From: Paenibacillus mesophilus
GTDB taxonomy: Bacteria > Bacillota > Bacilli > Paenibacillales > NBRC-103111
Length of the DNA stretch: 64,000 nt
Assembly (NCBI RefSeq): GCF_005938385.1
Contig: NZ_VCRA01000005.1
Coordinates: forward strand, 451,407 to 515,406
Reading direction: 5' to 3'
Within the stretch, counting starts at the first letter, position 1. Every line of letters starts with the position of its first letter. The notes beneath the pieces were generated by a model. It ran no database searches, was not told the DNA's origin, and saw nothing but the letters and a program-made list of their open reading frames with translations. The position numbers were made by a program, and so were the translations under genes. Below are positions 52,098-60,417 of the stretch, in pieces.

Positions 52098-53102
52098 TTA
52101 CCCGCCGATTTGCGACATGCGCCGGACGGTCGGGATATGGTTCTGCTGTTCCCCGGAAAGCGCTTTGGCCATTTCATGGGTTTCCGGCTTCGCATCCAGC
52201 GCCTTGAAAAACAATTGTTCGATCGCGGAAGAGTCGCCGATATGCTTGCGTACATTATATTCGTCCGACCAATACAAGCATGGCTTGATATTTCCATCGG
52301 CCGTTAAACGCAGTCGGTTGCAGCTGCCGCAAAAATGATCGCTGACCGGATGAATGAGTCCAAACGTGCCGGCCGCTCCCTCAAGCCGGTAGCTTTCCGC
52401 CGGACCGTTGCCATATACGTCCTCGCAACGTGAAAAGCTCCATTTCAATCGCCTGCACGTATCCAGAACGTGCTCAAGAGGCAAATATCCCGCCTTCCAC
52501 CCGCTTCCTTCATACCCGATAGGCATGTATTCAATGAATCGGATATGAATCGGCTCTTCGTAAGTCATTCGCAAAAAACTCGCAACCTCGTCGTCGTTCA
52601 TCCCCTTCATCAACACCACATTCAGTTTGATCGGATCGAAACCTGCAGAACGGCTTGCTTTCAATCCGCTCAGCACTCTCCCGACATCGCCCCCTCTTGT
52701 GATCTTGGCGAATCTCTCCGGTATGAGCGAATCCAGACTGATGTTAACCCTGGTGAGACCGGCTTCCTTCAATATACCGGCAAACTGAGCCAAGTAGATT
52801 CCGTTGGTGGACAAAGCAATGTCTTCAATCCCCGGTATCTTGGACAGCATGCCGATCAGTTGATCTAACCCTTTCCGGACCAACGGTTCCCCGCCGGTTA
52901 ACCGCAGCTTTCTAACTCCCAGAGGGGCGAGCACCTTAACGATTTCCGCTATCTCTTCATAAGTCAAAATGCGATGATCCGGTTCAAATTGCATACCTTC
53001 CTCCGGCATGCAGTATACACAGCGCAAATTGCAACGATCCGTCACGGAGATGCGCAAATAATCGTGAACTCTGCCGAACTTATCCACGAGCTGCTTTGGC
53101 AT
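52098..53102 (-). CDS. moaA: GTP 3',8-cyclase
   Basis: Radical-SAM enzyme for the first step of molybdenum cofactor synthesis (GTP to cyclic pyranopterin with MoaC). It has 334 residues. N-terminal cluster: C24, C28, C31 in DRCNLRCVYC. The C-terminal cluster lies in CGSCNRLRLTADGNIKPCL. Conserved LTGGEPLVRKGL is also present. The start is ATG at 53102 with AAAGGAGAGGAG upstream; the frame extends to 53132 without a site. It starts the moaA-moeA-ywiC-like operon, controlled by an FNR-type promoter. Confidence 0.95.
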   Translation of the reverse strand: MPKQLVDKFGRVHDYLRISVTDRCNLRCVYCMPEEGMQFEPDHRILTYEEIAEIVKVLAPLGVRKLRLTGGEPLVRKGLDQLIGMLSKIPGIEDIALSTNGIYLAQFAGILKEAGLTRVNISLDSLIPERFAKITRGGDVGRVLSGLKASRSAGFDPIKLNVVLMKGMNDDEVASFLRMTYEEPIHIRFIEYMPIGYEGSGWKAGYLPLEHVLDTCRRLKWSFSRCEDVYGNGPAESYRLEGAAGTFGLIHPVSDHFCGSCNRLRLTADGNIKPCLYWSDEYNVRKHIGDSSAIEQLFFKALDAKPETHEMAKALSGEQQNHIPTVRRMSQIGG

Positions 53103-53168
53103 CGGCGCTCCTCTCCTTTGCTTGGTCGTCATATCCCATATCTCTCAAACGGTATTCTTTGTGATCTC

Positions 53169-53211
53169 ATTATAGCATTGGAACCATACTTCCCGTGTGA
53201 CCCATATCACA
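53169..53211 (-). promoter_or_regulatory. FNR-type class II promoter of moaA
   Basis: TGTGATATGGGTCACA (minus strand, 53211-53196) is an exact TGTGA-N6-TCACA. Twenty-one nt further is TATAAT (53174-53169), which puts the box centre at about -41.5 from a start near 53162. Confidence 0.82.
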
Positions 53212-53251
53212 TTGATCGTAACGGACCGGTCCAATCAGCCATATACGCGTT

Positions 53252-53280
53252 AACCCCTTCTCCATGTCGGAAAAGGGGTT
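53252..53280 (-). terminator. Stem-loop between moaA and the nitrate operon
   Basis: AACCCCTT pairs with AAGGGGTT around 13 nt. No T run follows on the minus strand, so it may be a weak terminator of the upstream nitrate operon or an mRNA 3' stabiliser. Confidence 0.45.
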
Positions 53281-53305
53281 GCTCGCTTTCGAGATAACCG
53301 TCCGG

Positions 53306-53602
53306 TCATCCCTTCTTAGCAAAACGCAGCTTATAAATGAGTTTGGCGTTATCGTCATGAGACACAAACACCGTCTCTTCATCCGATTCGTCCATACGTG
53401 TTCTGTCATCAGGGTAGACAGGAATCGCCAAAAACTGAATGTCATTGAAATAAAACTGCAAATGCGTCTTTTCATCGTTTAAACGGACATGATGCAGGGA
53501 ACGTGTTGTTGGCGGAGCCAGGGGATCGCTCCCGGCAACATCTTCGATGATCACATCGATCATTTTGCCGCTATAGTTTCTTAATCGGAACTCCCAGTCC
53601 AT
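53306..53602 (-). CDS. Small unknown protein, end of nitrate operon
   Basis: A 98-residue soluble protein with no family I can name. It begins MDWEFRLRNYSGKMIDVIIE and is rich in acidic and beta-strand residues (VVH-type strands, LAIPVYPDD). It follows the 106-residue gene by 2 bp and has no separate promoter. A role in nitrate or nitrite metabolism is suggested by the operon only. The ATG at 53602 has a short AGGGTG-ATG spacing; a TTG at 53629 is the alternative. Confidence 0.6.
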   Translation of the reverse strand: MDWEFRLRNYSGKMIDVIIEDVAGSDPLAPPTTRSLHHVRLNDEKTHLQFYFNDIQFLAIPVYPDDRTRMDESDEETVFVSHDDNAKLIYKLRFAKKG

Positions 53603-53604
53603 CT

Positions 53605-53925
53605 TCACCCTCTTTTCTTCAGGCGGCAAGTGCCGGCATTCTCCTTGGGAATGACCCGGATGCGATAACCGCTAAGCCATTCAAGACTTTCCGGCTGCAT
53701 ACGGGTTTCCATGTGCGAGATCACTTCCTGCTCGGAACTCCATGACGACAGGCCGTTAACTTGGGCGACGGCGATATCCAGTCCTTCTTCCCGTTTCCGG
53801 TCAATAAACCACGAAGCCCCGGACGAAAACAGCGTTCGCATTTGAACTTCCAATTCCGGAAACGGGGACGGCGCCGCGGTTTGCGGCCGAATGAAGCACA
53901 GATCGACCATATACTCGCTAGGCAC
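53605..53925 (-). CDS. Small unknown protein overlapping narK-PAS
   Basis: A 106-residue soluble protein. It begins PSEYMVDLCFIRPQ and has a tryptophan-containing centre (SWFIDRKREEGLDIAVAQVNGLSSW). No family recognised. The GTG at 53925 with GGGAG 9 nt upstream overlaps the NarK-PAS stop by 8 nt, indicating coupling; the longest frame to 54012 would overlap more. With 53306 it forms a pair of genes after the transporter. Confidence 0.62.
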   Translation of the reverse strand: MPSEYMVDLCFIRPQTAAPSPFPELEVQMRTLFSSGASWFIDRKREEGLDIAVAQVNGLSSWSSEQEVISHMETRMQPESLEWLSGYRIRVIPKENAGTCRLKKRG

Positions 53926-55447
53926 TTGCCTCATCTCCCTTGTCCCGAAGGTGCTGTTGCCGGGTAATATCGCTAAACATGCCTGCGTAGTAAACGACCT
54001 CGCCCGCATCATTTTTCACCGCACTGATCGTGAGCCACTCCAGGTAAATATCTCCGCTCTTTTTACGATTCCAGATAGAGCCTTGCCAGAACCCTTGATT
54101 TCGCAAACTATCCCACATTTGATCATAAAATAGTTTATCCTGCTTGCCCGACTTCAAAAGATTTGCCGTTTTACCGACCGCTTCTTCCGATGAATAACCG
54201 GTCAAACGGGTGAATGCCGCATTGACGGACCGGATGACGCCCTTTACATCCGTAATCAGGATGCCTTCTACCGTATTTTCGACGATGTTGGCGGCAAGTG
54301 TCAATCTTTCCTGGTAGAACATCCCGATGACAAGGATCAGGCTGACCAATGCGATTTGGGACAGCGCCATAAATCCGATCGCATAGTGCCCGGTCATGTT
54401 GAACAATATCGTCAAGAGGAGCGGAGGGAAAAATCCGCCCAATCCCCCCATGGCGGAAATGATGCCGTTCGCGATCCCGGCTTGCTTGGTGAAATAAAGC
54501 GGCACCAGCTTGAAAATCGTTCCGTTGCCGGTTCCGGCGCAGAGCGCCACAGTCAAACAACCGACAGTGTACAGATGCATGGACGGCGCAAACGACAGCA
54601 GAATCGCCGCTACGGTCAACCCGGCAAATACGAACATGAGAATTTTGAACGGATTAAAACGGTCTCCGAGCCACCCTCCCACCGGTCTCATCGCGGTAGC
54701 GAGTACGATGAATCCCGCCGTGCGCATGCCTGCATCGACTTTGTCCAGATGAAAGTGACTGACCAGAAAGTTCGGCAAGTACACCGTGAATGCAACGAAC
54801 GAGCCGAACGTCAGGAAATAAAACAGGCAAAGAAACCATAACTTCTCGCTGCGCGATACCGTCTTGATTTGCTCCAGCAGCGGCGTTTTTACCGCAGCTT
54901 CCTTCCGGTCGCCGAACAGAAAGTTCAAACCGGCCAGCACGATCAGAATGACGCTGTACATGAGGACGGTTTGGGACCATCCGACGTATTTGGCAACGAA
55001 CGGAGCTCCGAAGGCGGATAGGGCCGTACCCAAATTACCGATGCCGTATATACCGTTTACGAAGCCGTGACGTTCTTTCGGATAATATTTGGGCAGCGAA
55101 GTGACGCCAACCGAGAATACGGCGCCGCCTATCCCGAGAAATAAGCCGCCTATGATCAGATCCGTAAACGAATTCGCCCGACTGACCCAAAAAACCGGCG
55201 CCAAAAGCAGCACGAAGCTGATCATAAACATGTTCCGGGCGCCGAACCGATTGGTCCAATAACCGAATGGAATTCTCATGACCGATCCGAACAATATCGG
55301 GATTGCCGTAACCCATGCCAGCTGCGACGGAGTAAGCTTAATTTCTTCTTTGATGTACGGCATGAGCGACGAAAGTATGACCCACACCATAAACCCGAGC
55401 ACCAGGCTGATCGTTTGAAGAGGAAGCTGCGCTTTTCTCACATTCAT
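53918..55447 (-). CDS. NarK-type nitrate/nitrite transporter with C-terminal PAS domain
   Basis: A 509-residue protein. Residues 1-380 are an MFS nitrate/nitrite porter of the NarK/NasA family with 12 TM helices; GIGGAVFSVGVTSLPKYYPKERHGFVNGIYGIGNLG is the first nitrate-signature stretch and GNGTIFKLVPLYF the second. Residues 382-500 are a PAS domain (NIVENTVEGILITDVKGVIRSVNAAFTRLTGYSSEEAVGKT, then DIYLEWLTISAVKNDAG). A transporter carrying a PAS sensor is unusual; a link of transport to redox state is inferred. ATG at 55447 overlaps the upstream 62-residue gene by 4 nt. Confidence 0.9.
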   Translation of the reverse strand: MNVRKAQLPLQTISLVLGFMVWVILSSLMPYIKEEIKLTPSQLAWVTAIPILFGSVMRIPFGYWTNRFGARNMFMISFVLLLAPVFWVSRANSFTDLIIGGLFLGIGGAVFSVGVTSLPKYYPKERHGFVNGIYGIGNLGTALSAFGAPFVAKYVGWSQTVLMYSVILIVLAGLNFLFGDRKEAAVKTPLLEQIKTVSRSEKLWFLCLFYFLTFGSFVAFTVYLPNFLVSHFHLDKVDAGMRTAGFIVLATAMRPVGGWLGDRFNPFKILMFVFAGLTVAAILLSFAPSMHLYTVGCLTVALCAGTGNGTIFKLVPLYFTKQAGIANGIISAMGGLGGFFPPLLLTILFNMTGHYAIGFMALSQIALVSLILVIGMFYQERLTLAANIVENTVEGILITDVKGVIRSVNAAFTRLTGYSSEEAVGKTANLLKSGKQDKLFYDQMWDSLRNQGFWQGSIWNRKKSGDIYLEWLTISAVKNDAGEVVYYAGMFSDITRQQHLRDKGDEASA

Positions 55448-55632
55448 TTCACATCACGCTCCCGACGATAGATCCAGACGGCGACAGGAAACAACGCCAA
55501 ATTTAACACGGCGAATAAGACCACTGTCGCATGCTTGTCGTAAAAGAAGGCATTCACCGTTTGCTGCGTACAGACAATGTTCAGAAATAGAACGATGCTG
55601 AGCAAAATGACGCCGCGGTAGCTACGTTTCAT
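55444..55632 (-). CDS. 62-residue small membrane protein in nitrate operon
   Basis: A 62-residue protein with two hydrophobic segments (about 6-22 and 35-53) and a basic tail RRERDVK. It overlaps the Rieske gene by 11 nt and the transporter by 4 nt, so it is fully embedded in the operon. No family recognised; a small subunit anchoring the reductase to the membrane is a guess. Confidence 0.68.
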   Translation of the reverse strand: MKRSYRGVILLSIVLFLNIVCTQQTVNAFFYDKHATVVLFAVLNLALFPVAVWIYRRERDVK

Positions 55633-56158
55633 ATCGTTTCACTCCCGTCGCGTAAATCGCGCCTTGCTCCTGCTTCAGGACGATTTCAGGAAGCGGTCTT
55701 CTTGGCGGGCCTGCAGTCGGCGAACCTGTCGCCGGGTCAAAAACTCCGTGATGACAAGGACACAATAGCTCGCCTTCTTCTTTGCTCCAATAAACGGGGC
55801 ACTTCAAGTGGGTACATGCATTTTGGTATGCTTTGTATTCATTATCGCCAAGCCGGATGAGCAAAGCCGAATCGTGTTCGCCCGGGTAGTGGAACTCCAC
55901 CGCATCGCCCACCTTCATGCTGCTGATGTCGGCTACTTTCGTTGCAGGGTATTTCTTATCGCTAAGTCCGGTCAACTCTCTTGCTGCGATCGCCCCCCAT
56001 GGCAACGTTGAAACGGCGAAAACTCCTGCGCCACCCACCATCAATTTCATAAAACTGCGGCGATCCAGGCTGCGCTCGTTTTCTTTGCGAATATTATGCG
56101 TGTAGTTGTCTTCGTCAAAAGGAATTCGGTTGTTGTTTTTCTGTTGTCCTTGATCCAT
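55622..56158 (-). CDS. Tat-exported Rieske [2Fe-2S] protein
   Basis: A 178-residue protein. A Tat-type signal/anchor (DRRSFMK at 32-38, hydrophobic 40-55) precedes a Rieske domain. Cluster residues are C115 and H117 in CTHLKC and C133 and H136 in CPCHHG, with C120/C135 for the disulfide. It probably carries electrons at the outer face of the membrane. It follows the ferredoxin gene by 27 bp and is the electron-transfer partner of the membrane protein or of the reductase. Partner inferred from position. Confidence 0.9.
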   Translation of the reverse strand: MDQGQQKNNNRIPFDEDNYTHNIRKENERSLDRRSFMKLMVGGAGVFAVSTLPWGAIAARELTGLSDKKYPATKVADISSMKVGDAVEFHYPGEHDSALLIRLGDNEYKAYQNACTHLKCPVYWSKEEGELLCPCHHGVFDPATGSPTAGPPRRPLPEIVLKQEQGAIYATGVKRYET

Positions 56159-56185
56159 CGGGAACCACCCCTGTTCAATGATTGC

Positions 56186-56749
56186 TTAAAATAGCTTCTG
56201 CTTCCCTTGCAAAATGCCCGGCAAACTGATTTTTACATTCGTCTCGCCTTCAAGCGGGTCGAACGGCTCGCGGCTCGCCATCCATTTGCCCAGTCTGTGC
56301 TGTTCCTTCTTCTCCTTCAATTCTTGTTCCGTTACCCATTGCAGCGTATTGGTCGGACATACCGATGCGCACATCGGCGGAATGCCTTCCTTGGTTCGGT
56401 CATAGCATAAGTCGCACTTATACATCAGATTTTGTTCCTCGTCAAACTTGGGTATTCCATATGGACAAGCGATCGTACAGTTTTGGCAGCCGATGCATTT
56501 TTCCACCAAAGCCGATAACACTGCGCCTTCCGGCGTGATCTGAATCGCTTGTGCCGGACAGCTTCGCGCGCATGCCGGGTTGACGCAGTGCAAGCACATC
56601 AGCGGGATCGTCTGACGATTGACGAGAGGATTCACATCGTATACATAATTCCGATTGCGCTCGTCATGTCCGCCGCATTGCGTACAAGCGGCAAGGCAGC
56701 TTCGGCAGCCGATGCAGTTGTCCATTTCGATATATAAATATTGTTTCAT
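56186..56749 (-). CDS. Ferredoxin-type electron-transfer subunit, four [4Fe-4S] clusters
   Basis: A 187-residue protein of the DmsB/NrfC/HycB type with four cysteine clusters: CIGCRSCLAAC (12-22), CLHCVNPACARSCP, CIGCQNCTIACP and CDLCYDRTKEGIPPMCASVCP. No signal peptide, so it is cytoplasmic unless exported with a partner. It lies 18 bp downstream of the molybdenum enzyme and most probably transfers electrons to it. Confidence 0.92.
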   Translation of the reverse strand: MKQYLYIEMDNCIGCRSCLAACTQCGGHDERNRNYVYDVNPLVNRQTIPLMCLHCVNPACARSCPAQAIQITPEGAVLSALVEKCIGCQNCTIACPYGIPKFDEEQNLMYKCDLCYDRTKEGIPPMCASVCPTNTLQWVTEQELKEKKEQHRLGKWMASREPFDPLEGETNVKISLPGILQGKQKLF

Positions 56750-56767
56750 CGGTTCCTCCTGCTTTCG

Positions 56768-58951
56768 TTAAGATTGAACGGTGCCGGCGCTTGATTGCAT
56801 GGAAACTTTTTCAATTTGCGCAGCGCACGCTTTAAATTCAGGCATGCGGGACATCGGATCGAGAGCAGGAATGGTAAGCAGGTTTATCGATTGATCGTGG
56901 CCGAAATGGTAAGGAACGAATACCGTATCTTTGCGAATCGCTTCAATCACTTTCACTTTATAGATGGCTTCCCCTCGGCGGGTGTAGAGCCGCACCCTTT
57001 CATCATGCCCGATGCCGTATCGGGCTGCCGTTTCGGGGTGCACTTCCACATAAGGTTCCGGGCACATGTCGTGCAGAAACGGAATTCTGCGCGTCTGGTT
57101 GCCGGATAAGTAATGATAGACGACGCGCCCTGTCGTTAACCGGAGCGGGTATTCGGCACAAGGCTCTTCCGCAGGCGGCCGGTAAGGAAGCGCGCACAGT
57201 TTCGCCTTTCCGTCGGCATGATAAAACTGTTTGTCGAGGAACATATACGGGGTACCCGGATCATCCTCGCTTTTGCAAGGCCAGAATACGCCATTCTGCT
57301 TGTCGATTTTGTCCCAGGTCGCTCCGTAATAATCGGCATAGCCGCCTTTGGACGCCAGTCGGAATTCATCCGCGACGTCTCTTGCCGACTTCAAATGGCG
57401 GAAGTATTGTCCCCTCCCGAGACGCTCGGCGATCTCGATTTGAATCTGCCAATCCGGTTTCGACTCGCCGATCGGCTCCTGCGCTTTGTTGATTTTGATA
57501 ATCCGGCCTTCCAGGTTCGTGACCGTCCCTTCATCCTCCGACCATGTGACGCACGGCAAAACGACGTCGGCAAATTCGGCGGATTCTGACAGGAAGATGT
57601 CGGAACAGACCATAAAGTCCAGATTCTTCATCGCGGCGCGAACGTAATTTAGATTCGGTGCGGAGACCGCCGGGTTGGAGCATAACAGGTATAACCCGCG
57701 AATCGTCTTATTCGCCATCAGCTCGAACATTTCATAAGCCGAAACGCCCGGCTGCGGCATTTCTTCAGGCAGAATGCCCCAGACTTTGCATACTTCTTCA
57801 ACATGCTTCGGGTTCGTTATTTTGCGATAGCCGGGAAGCGCGTCAGCCTTTTGCCCATGCTCGCGCCCTCCCTGCCCGTTGCCTTGCCCCGTGAATGTCG
57901 CTACTCCGGACTTCGGACGACCGATTTTCCCGGTGACAAGACACATGTTCGTATAGGCGGATACGTTGTCCGATCCTTTCTGCTGCTGCTCGATTCCGCG
58001 GGCAAACATGACGATCGCATTCGGAGCTTTGCCGTATATTTCCGCCGCCCGAATCAATTTCTCCGGGGAGACGCCTGTAATTTCACTCGTATATTCCGGG
58101 GTGAACGTCTTCACGACCTCGACCATTTCATCGAAACCGTTCGTATGGAGTCTTACAAACTCCTCGTCGGCATACCCGTTTTGCACGATCAGGTTCACCA
58201 TGCAATTCGCGAGCGCAAGATCGGTTCCCGGGCGCAAATCGAGGTGAACGTCCGCCCTTCTTGCCAGCGGAGTTTCCCGCGGGTCTGCCACGATTAAGTA
58301 ACCGCCGCGATTTTGCACCTCCCAGACGCGAAACATCGACGTCGGGTGACATTCGGCCGTATTGCTTCCCGCGATAAACAGACAATCCGTTTCATGCAGG
58401 TCCGTCCACGGCAAGGTGGACCCCCGGTCAACCCCGAATGAGCGCAGGAACCCCGCCGCGGCGCTCGACATGCAGAATCGGCCGTTATAGTCGATATATC
58501 TCGTCTGCAGCGCCACTCTCGCAAATTTCCCCGTCAAGTAACATTTTTCATTCGTCATGGACACGCCGCTGAATACGGATAAGCTGTCTTTTCCGAACTT
58601 TGCTTGCAGTTCTTGAAATTTTCGGACGATCAGCTCGTACGCTTCCTCCCAACTGGCCTCGCGAAATCCATCCTTGGTGCCTTTCAGAGCGGGATTATCG
58701 CGAATAAGCGGACGAAGCAGCCGGTCATCGTGGTTCGTTTGCTGGTACGCCGTTACCCCTTTCGGACACATTTTGCCGAGCGTAACCGGCCAGTCGTAAC
58801 GCGGCTCGACGCCGATTATTTTATTCGTCGACTTGTCTACCCGCAGATTCATGCCGCATTGCATGCCGCAGTACGAACAATGAGTAGGAACAAGCGACTC
58901 GTTCGGGTGGTGTTTATTCGAAATTTCTTTGAAAAATTTATCCTTTGGCAT
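56768..58951 (-). CDS. Molybdopterin oxidoreductase, Nas/Nap-type nitrate reductase catalytic subunit
   Basis: A 727-residue bis-MGD enzyme. The N-terminal [4Fe-4S] motif is C25-x2-C28-x3-C32-x29-C62 (THCSYCGMQCGMN, GKMCPKG). The Mo ligand is probably C160 in GRFCMSSAAAG. A cysteine ligand is typical of assimilatory (Nas) and periplasmic (Nap) nitrate reductases, in contrast to Asp in NarG. There is no Tat signal, so it is cytoplasmic. NarK downstream and FNR-type control fit nitrate reduction, though formate dehydrogenase-type function cannot be excluded. ATG at 58951 has GGAGG 7 nt upstream; it overlaps the membrane gene by 14 nt. Confidence 0.88.
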   Translation of the reverse strand: MPKDKFFKEISNKHHPNESLVPTHCSYCGMQCGMNLRVDKSTNKIIGVEPRYDWPVTLGKMCPKGVTAYQQTNHDDRLLRPLIRDNPALKGTKDGFREASWEEAYELIVRKFQELQAKFGKDSLSVFSGVSMTNEKCYLTGKFARVALQTRYIDYNGRFCMSSAAAGFLRSFGVDRGSTLPWTDLHETDCLFIAGSNTAECHPTSMFRVWEVQNRGGYLIVADPRETPLARRADVHLDLRPGTDLALANCMVNLIVQNGYADEEFVRLHTNGFDEMVEVVKTFTPEYTSEITGVSPEKLIRAAEIYGKAPNAIVMFARGIEQQQKGSDNVSAYTNMCLVTGKIGRPKSGVATFTGQGNGQGGREHGQKADALPGYRKITNPKHVEEVCKVWGILPEEMPQPGVSAYEMFELMANKTIRGLYLLCSNPAVSAPNLNYVRAAMKNLDFMVCSDIFLSESAEFADVVLPCVTWSEDEGTVTNLEGRIIKINKAQEPIGESKPDWQIQIEIAERLGRGQYFRHLKSARDVADEFRLASKGGYADYYGATWDKIDKQNGVFWPCKSEDDPGTPYMFLDKQFYHADGKAKLCALPYRPPAEEPCAEYPLRLTTGRVVYHYLSGNQTRRIPFLHDMCPEPYVEVHPETAARYGIGHDERVRLYTRRGEAIYKVKVIEAIRKDTVFVPYHFGHDQSINLLTIPALDPMSRMPEFKACAAQIEKVSMQSSAGTVQS

Positions 58952-59978
58952 TCTGGTTGGCCTCCTTGATTCGAATCTCATGAGTAGGTACGCCGGTAAA
59001 GCGGGACATGCGGTATTTCCGTCGGCATGGCAGACACAGCTCAGCCAGATGGAAGCCTTCCTTCATGTTGAACTCGATCTCGTTTTGCTTCAGTACCGCA
59101 ATCACATCATCGGATTGTTCGACGGAAACGAATCCGGTTCCGCACACCTTGCAAGCTTTCATTTGCTGCTCGCCGTAATGCTCGCGATAGTTGCGCGCCA
59201 GAACGCTCATCGGACGAAATGGAATGTGAGCCAGTTTCCCGAAAGGCAAATAGATCAGCGTGATAATAACCGACCATTGGTGAACGACACTCATGAGCGG
59301 GTGCCCGAAGCCATGCAGGAATATATTGCTGAAGGTAAGCCAAAGTCCGGTGATGCTGATGAACAAAAGCAGGTACAGGGGGAGGAAATCATACACGAAC
59401 GTCTGCTCCGCACGGGCCTGCATATCCTTGAGCCGGCGGTAAAGCGCCATGCAGACGCCGCCGATGACCATAAAGGCCGTGATGTTCAGCGCATTATAGA
59501 ATAGGAATGCAAGAATACCGTCCGCCTTTACTTTCATCAGATCGATCCCGAAACCTACGACGGTATAGGTGCCGTTATCCCCCATCGTAAAGTACATCCA
59601 CCCGAATACGAGCGGAAACGTAACGAAGCAGGACAAGATGCAGCCCCAGCCCAGCAATATATGCTGCGTCCAACGATACCACCCGCGATTCCAGATGAAA
59701 CGGTAAGTGACCATATGCTCGACGGACGTTTTCGGCGTCGATTTGCGAAACAGCAGCTTCAATCCTTTTTTCAAAATCAGTTTCGTTGGCGGACGTTCGG
59801 CCCAAGCGATAAAGCGATAGTAAAAACCGCCGATAAACACTACCGTCCCGACCATATAGCCATAAAGCGCCAAGTCGATATGAGTGAAAAACCGCGAACC
59901 GATGTACATCAGGATGATAAGCCCGCAAACCGTCAAAAATACCATTTTTGCGAATTTCGATGCGAATGCACGATTCAT
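58938..59978 (-). CDS. Membrane protein with cytochrome-b-like helices and C-terminal CxxC pairs
   Basis: A 346-residue protein with about six to seven TM helices and several histidines (THIDLALYGYMVG, THQ..., HGFGHPLMSVVHQWSV) that could bind haem. The C-terminal cytoplasmic part holds two Cys pairs, CKVCGTG and CLPCRRKY. It resembles membrane quinol-oxidising units of nitrate or sulfur-compound reductases. Probably the membrane entry point for electrons. First gene of the nitrate operon, just downstream of the FNR promoter. ATG at 59978 with AGGAGA. Confidence 0.78.
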   Translation of the reverse strand: MNRAFASKFAKMVFLTVCGLIILMYIGSRFFTHIDLALYGYMVGTVVFIGGFYYRFIAWAERPPTKLILKKGLKLLFRKSTPKTSVEHMVTYRFIWNRGWYRWTQHILLGWGCILSCFVTFPLVFGWMYFTMGDNGTYTVVGFGIDLMKVKADGILAFLFYNALNITAFMVIGGVCMALYRRLKDMQARAEQTFVYDFLPLYLLLFISITGLWLTFSNIFLHGFGHPLMSVVHQWSVIITLIYLPFGKLAHIPFRPMSVLARNYREHYGEQQMKACKVCGTGFVSVEQSDDVIAVLKQNEIEFNMKEGFHLAELCLPCRRKYRMSRFTGVPTHEIRIKEANQNAKG

Positions 59979-60011
59979 GTCCATTCTCCTTCGTCCTTGA
60001 TTCTTGCTTAC

Positions 60012-60054
60012 ATTAGACCAAACGAATGACACGATAGCAGTGATGGAAATCACA
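60012..60054 (-). promoter_or_regulatory. FNR-type promoter of the nitrate-reductase operon
   Basis: TGTGATTTCCATCACT (60054-60039, minus) and TCTAAT (60017-60012) are separated by 21 nt, the same as in the moaA promoter. It drives the operon starting at 59978. Confidence 0.8.
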
Positions 60055-60088
60055 CTGCCTGCAGGAGACAAAATATATCCATTTTTTT

Positions 60089-60131
60089 TGTGATCAGGCT
60101 CACAATGAGCGTTTGCCGGGTGCCCTATAAT
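60089..60131 (+). promoter_or_regulatory. FNR-type promoter of the DUF2249 operon
   Basis: TGTGATCAGGCTCACA (60089-60104) is a perfect palindromic FNR box, extended by T and A. Twenty-one nt downstream lies TATAAT (60126-60131). Confidence 0.85.
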
Positions 60132-60170
60132 CAACTGCGTAAGGCAATCTACTTTTCAGGAGGAATGGAT

Positions 60171-60404
60171 ATGAGCGAATTTGCCGCAACCGTCAATGCT
60201 CCCGAATACCCGCCGCAGCTGAAGCACAAGGTCATCTTCGAAACGTTTGACAGCCTGAAGCCGAACGAAGCGATGCTTCTCATTAACGACCACGATCCCG
60301 TGCCGCTGCGTTTTCAGTTTCAGGCAATGCATCCGGGGAAGTTCACCTGGGACTATATCGAACAAGGGCCTGCAACCTTCCGAGTGAAGATCGGAAAATG
60401 CTAA
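60171..60404 (+). CDS. DUF2249 domain protein
   Basis: A 77-residue DUF2249 protein: VIFETFDSLKPNEAMLLIND, then HDPVPLRFQFQAMHPGKFTW and DYIEQGPATFRVKI. This family is widespread in organisms with nitrate/NO metabolism and may bind a metal or sulfur group; its function is not established. ATG at 60171 with AGGAGG 7 nt upstream; the ATG at 60165 overlaps the site. First gene of the divergent operon. Confidence 0.85.
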   Translation: MSEFAATVNAPEYPPQLKHKVIFETFDSLKPNEAMLLINDHDPVPLRFQFQAMHPGKFTWDYIEQGPATFRVKIGKC

Positions 60405-60417
60405 AGGGGGGGCCTAT

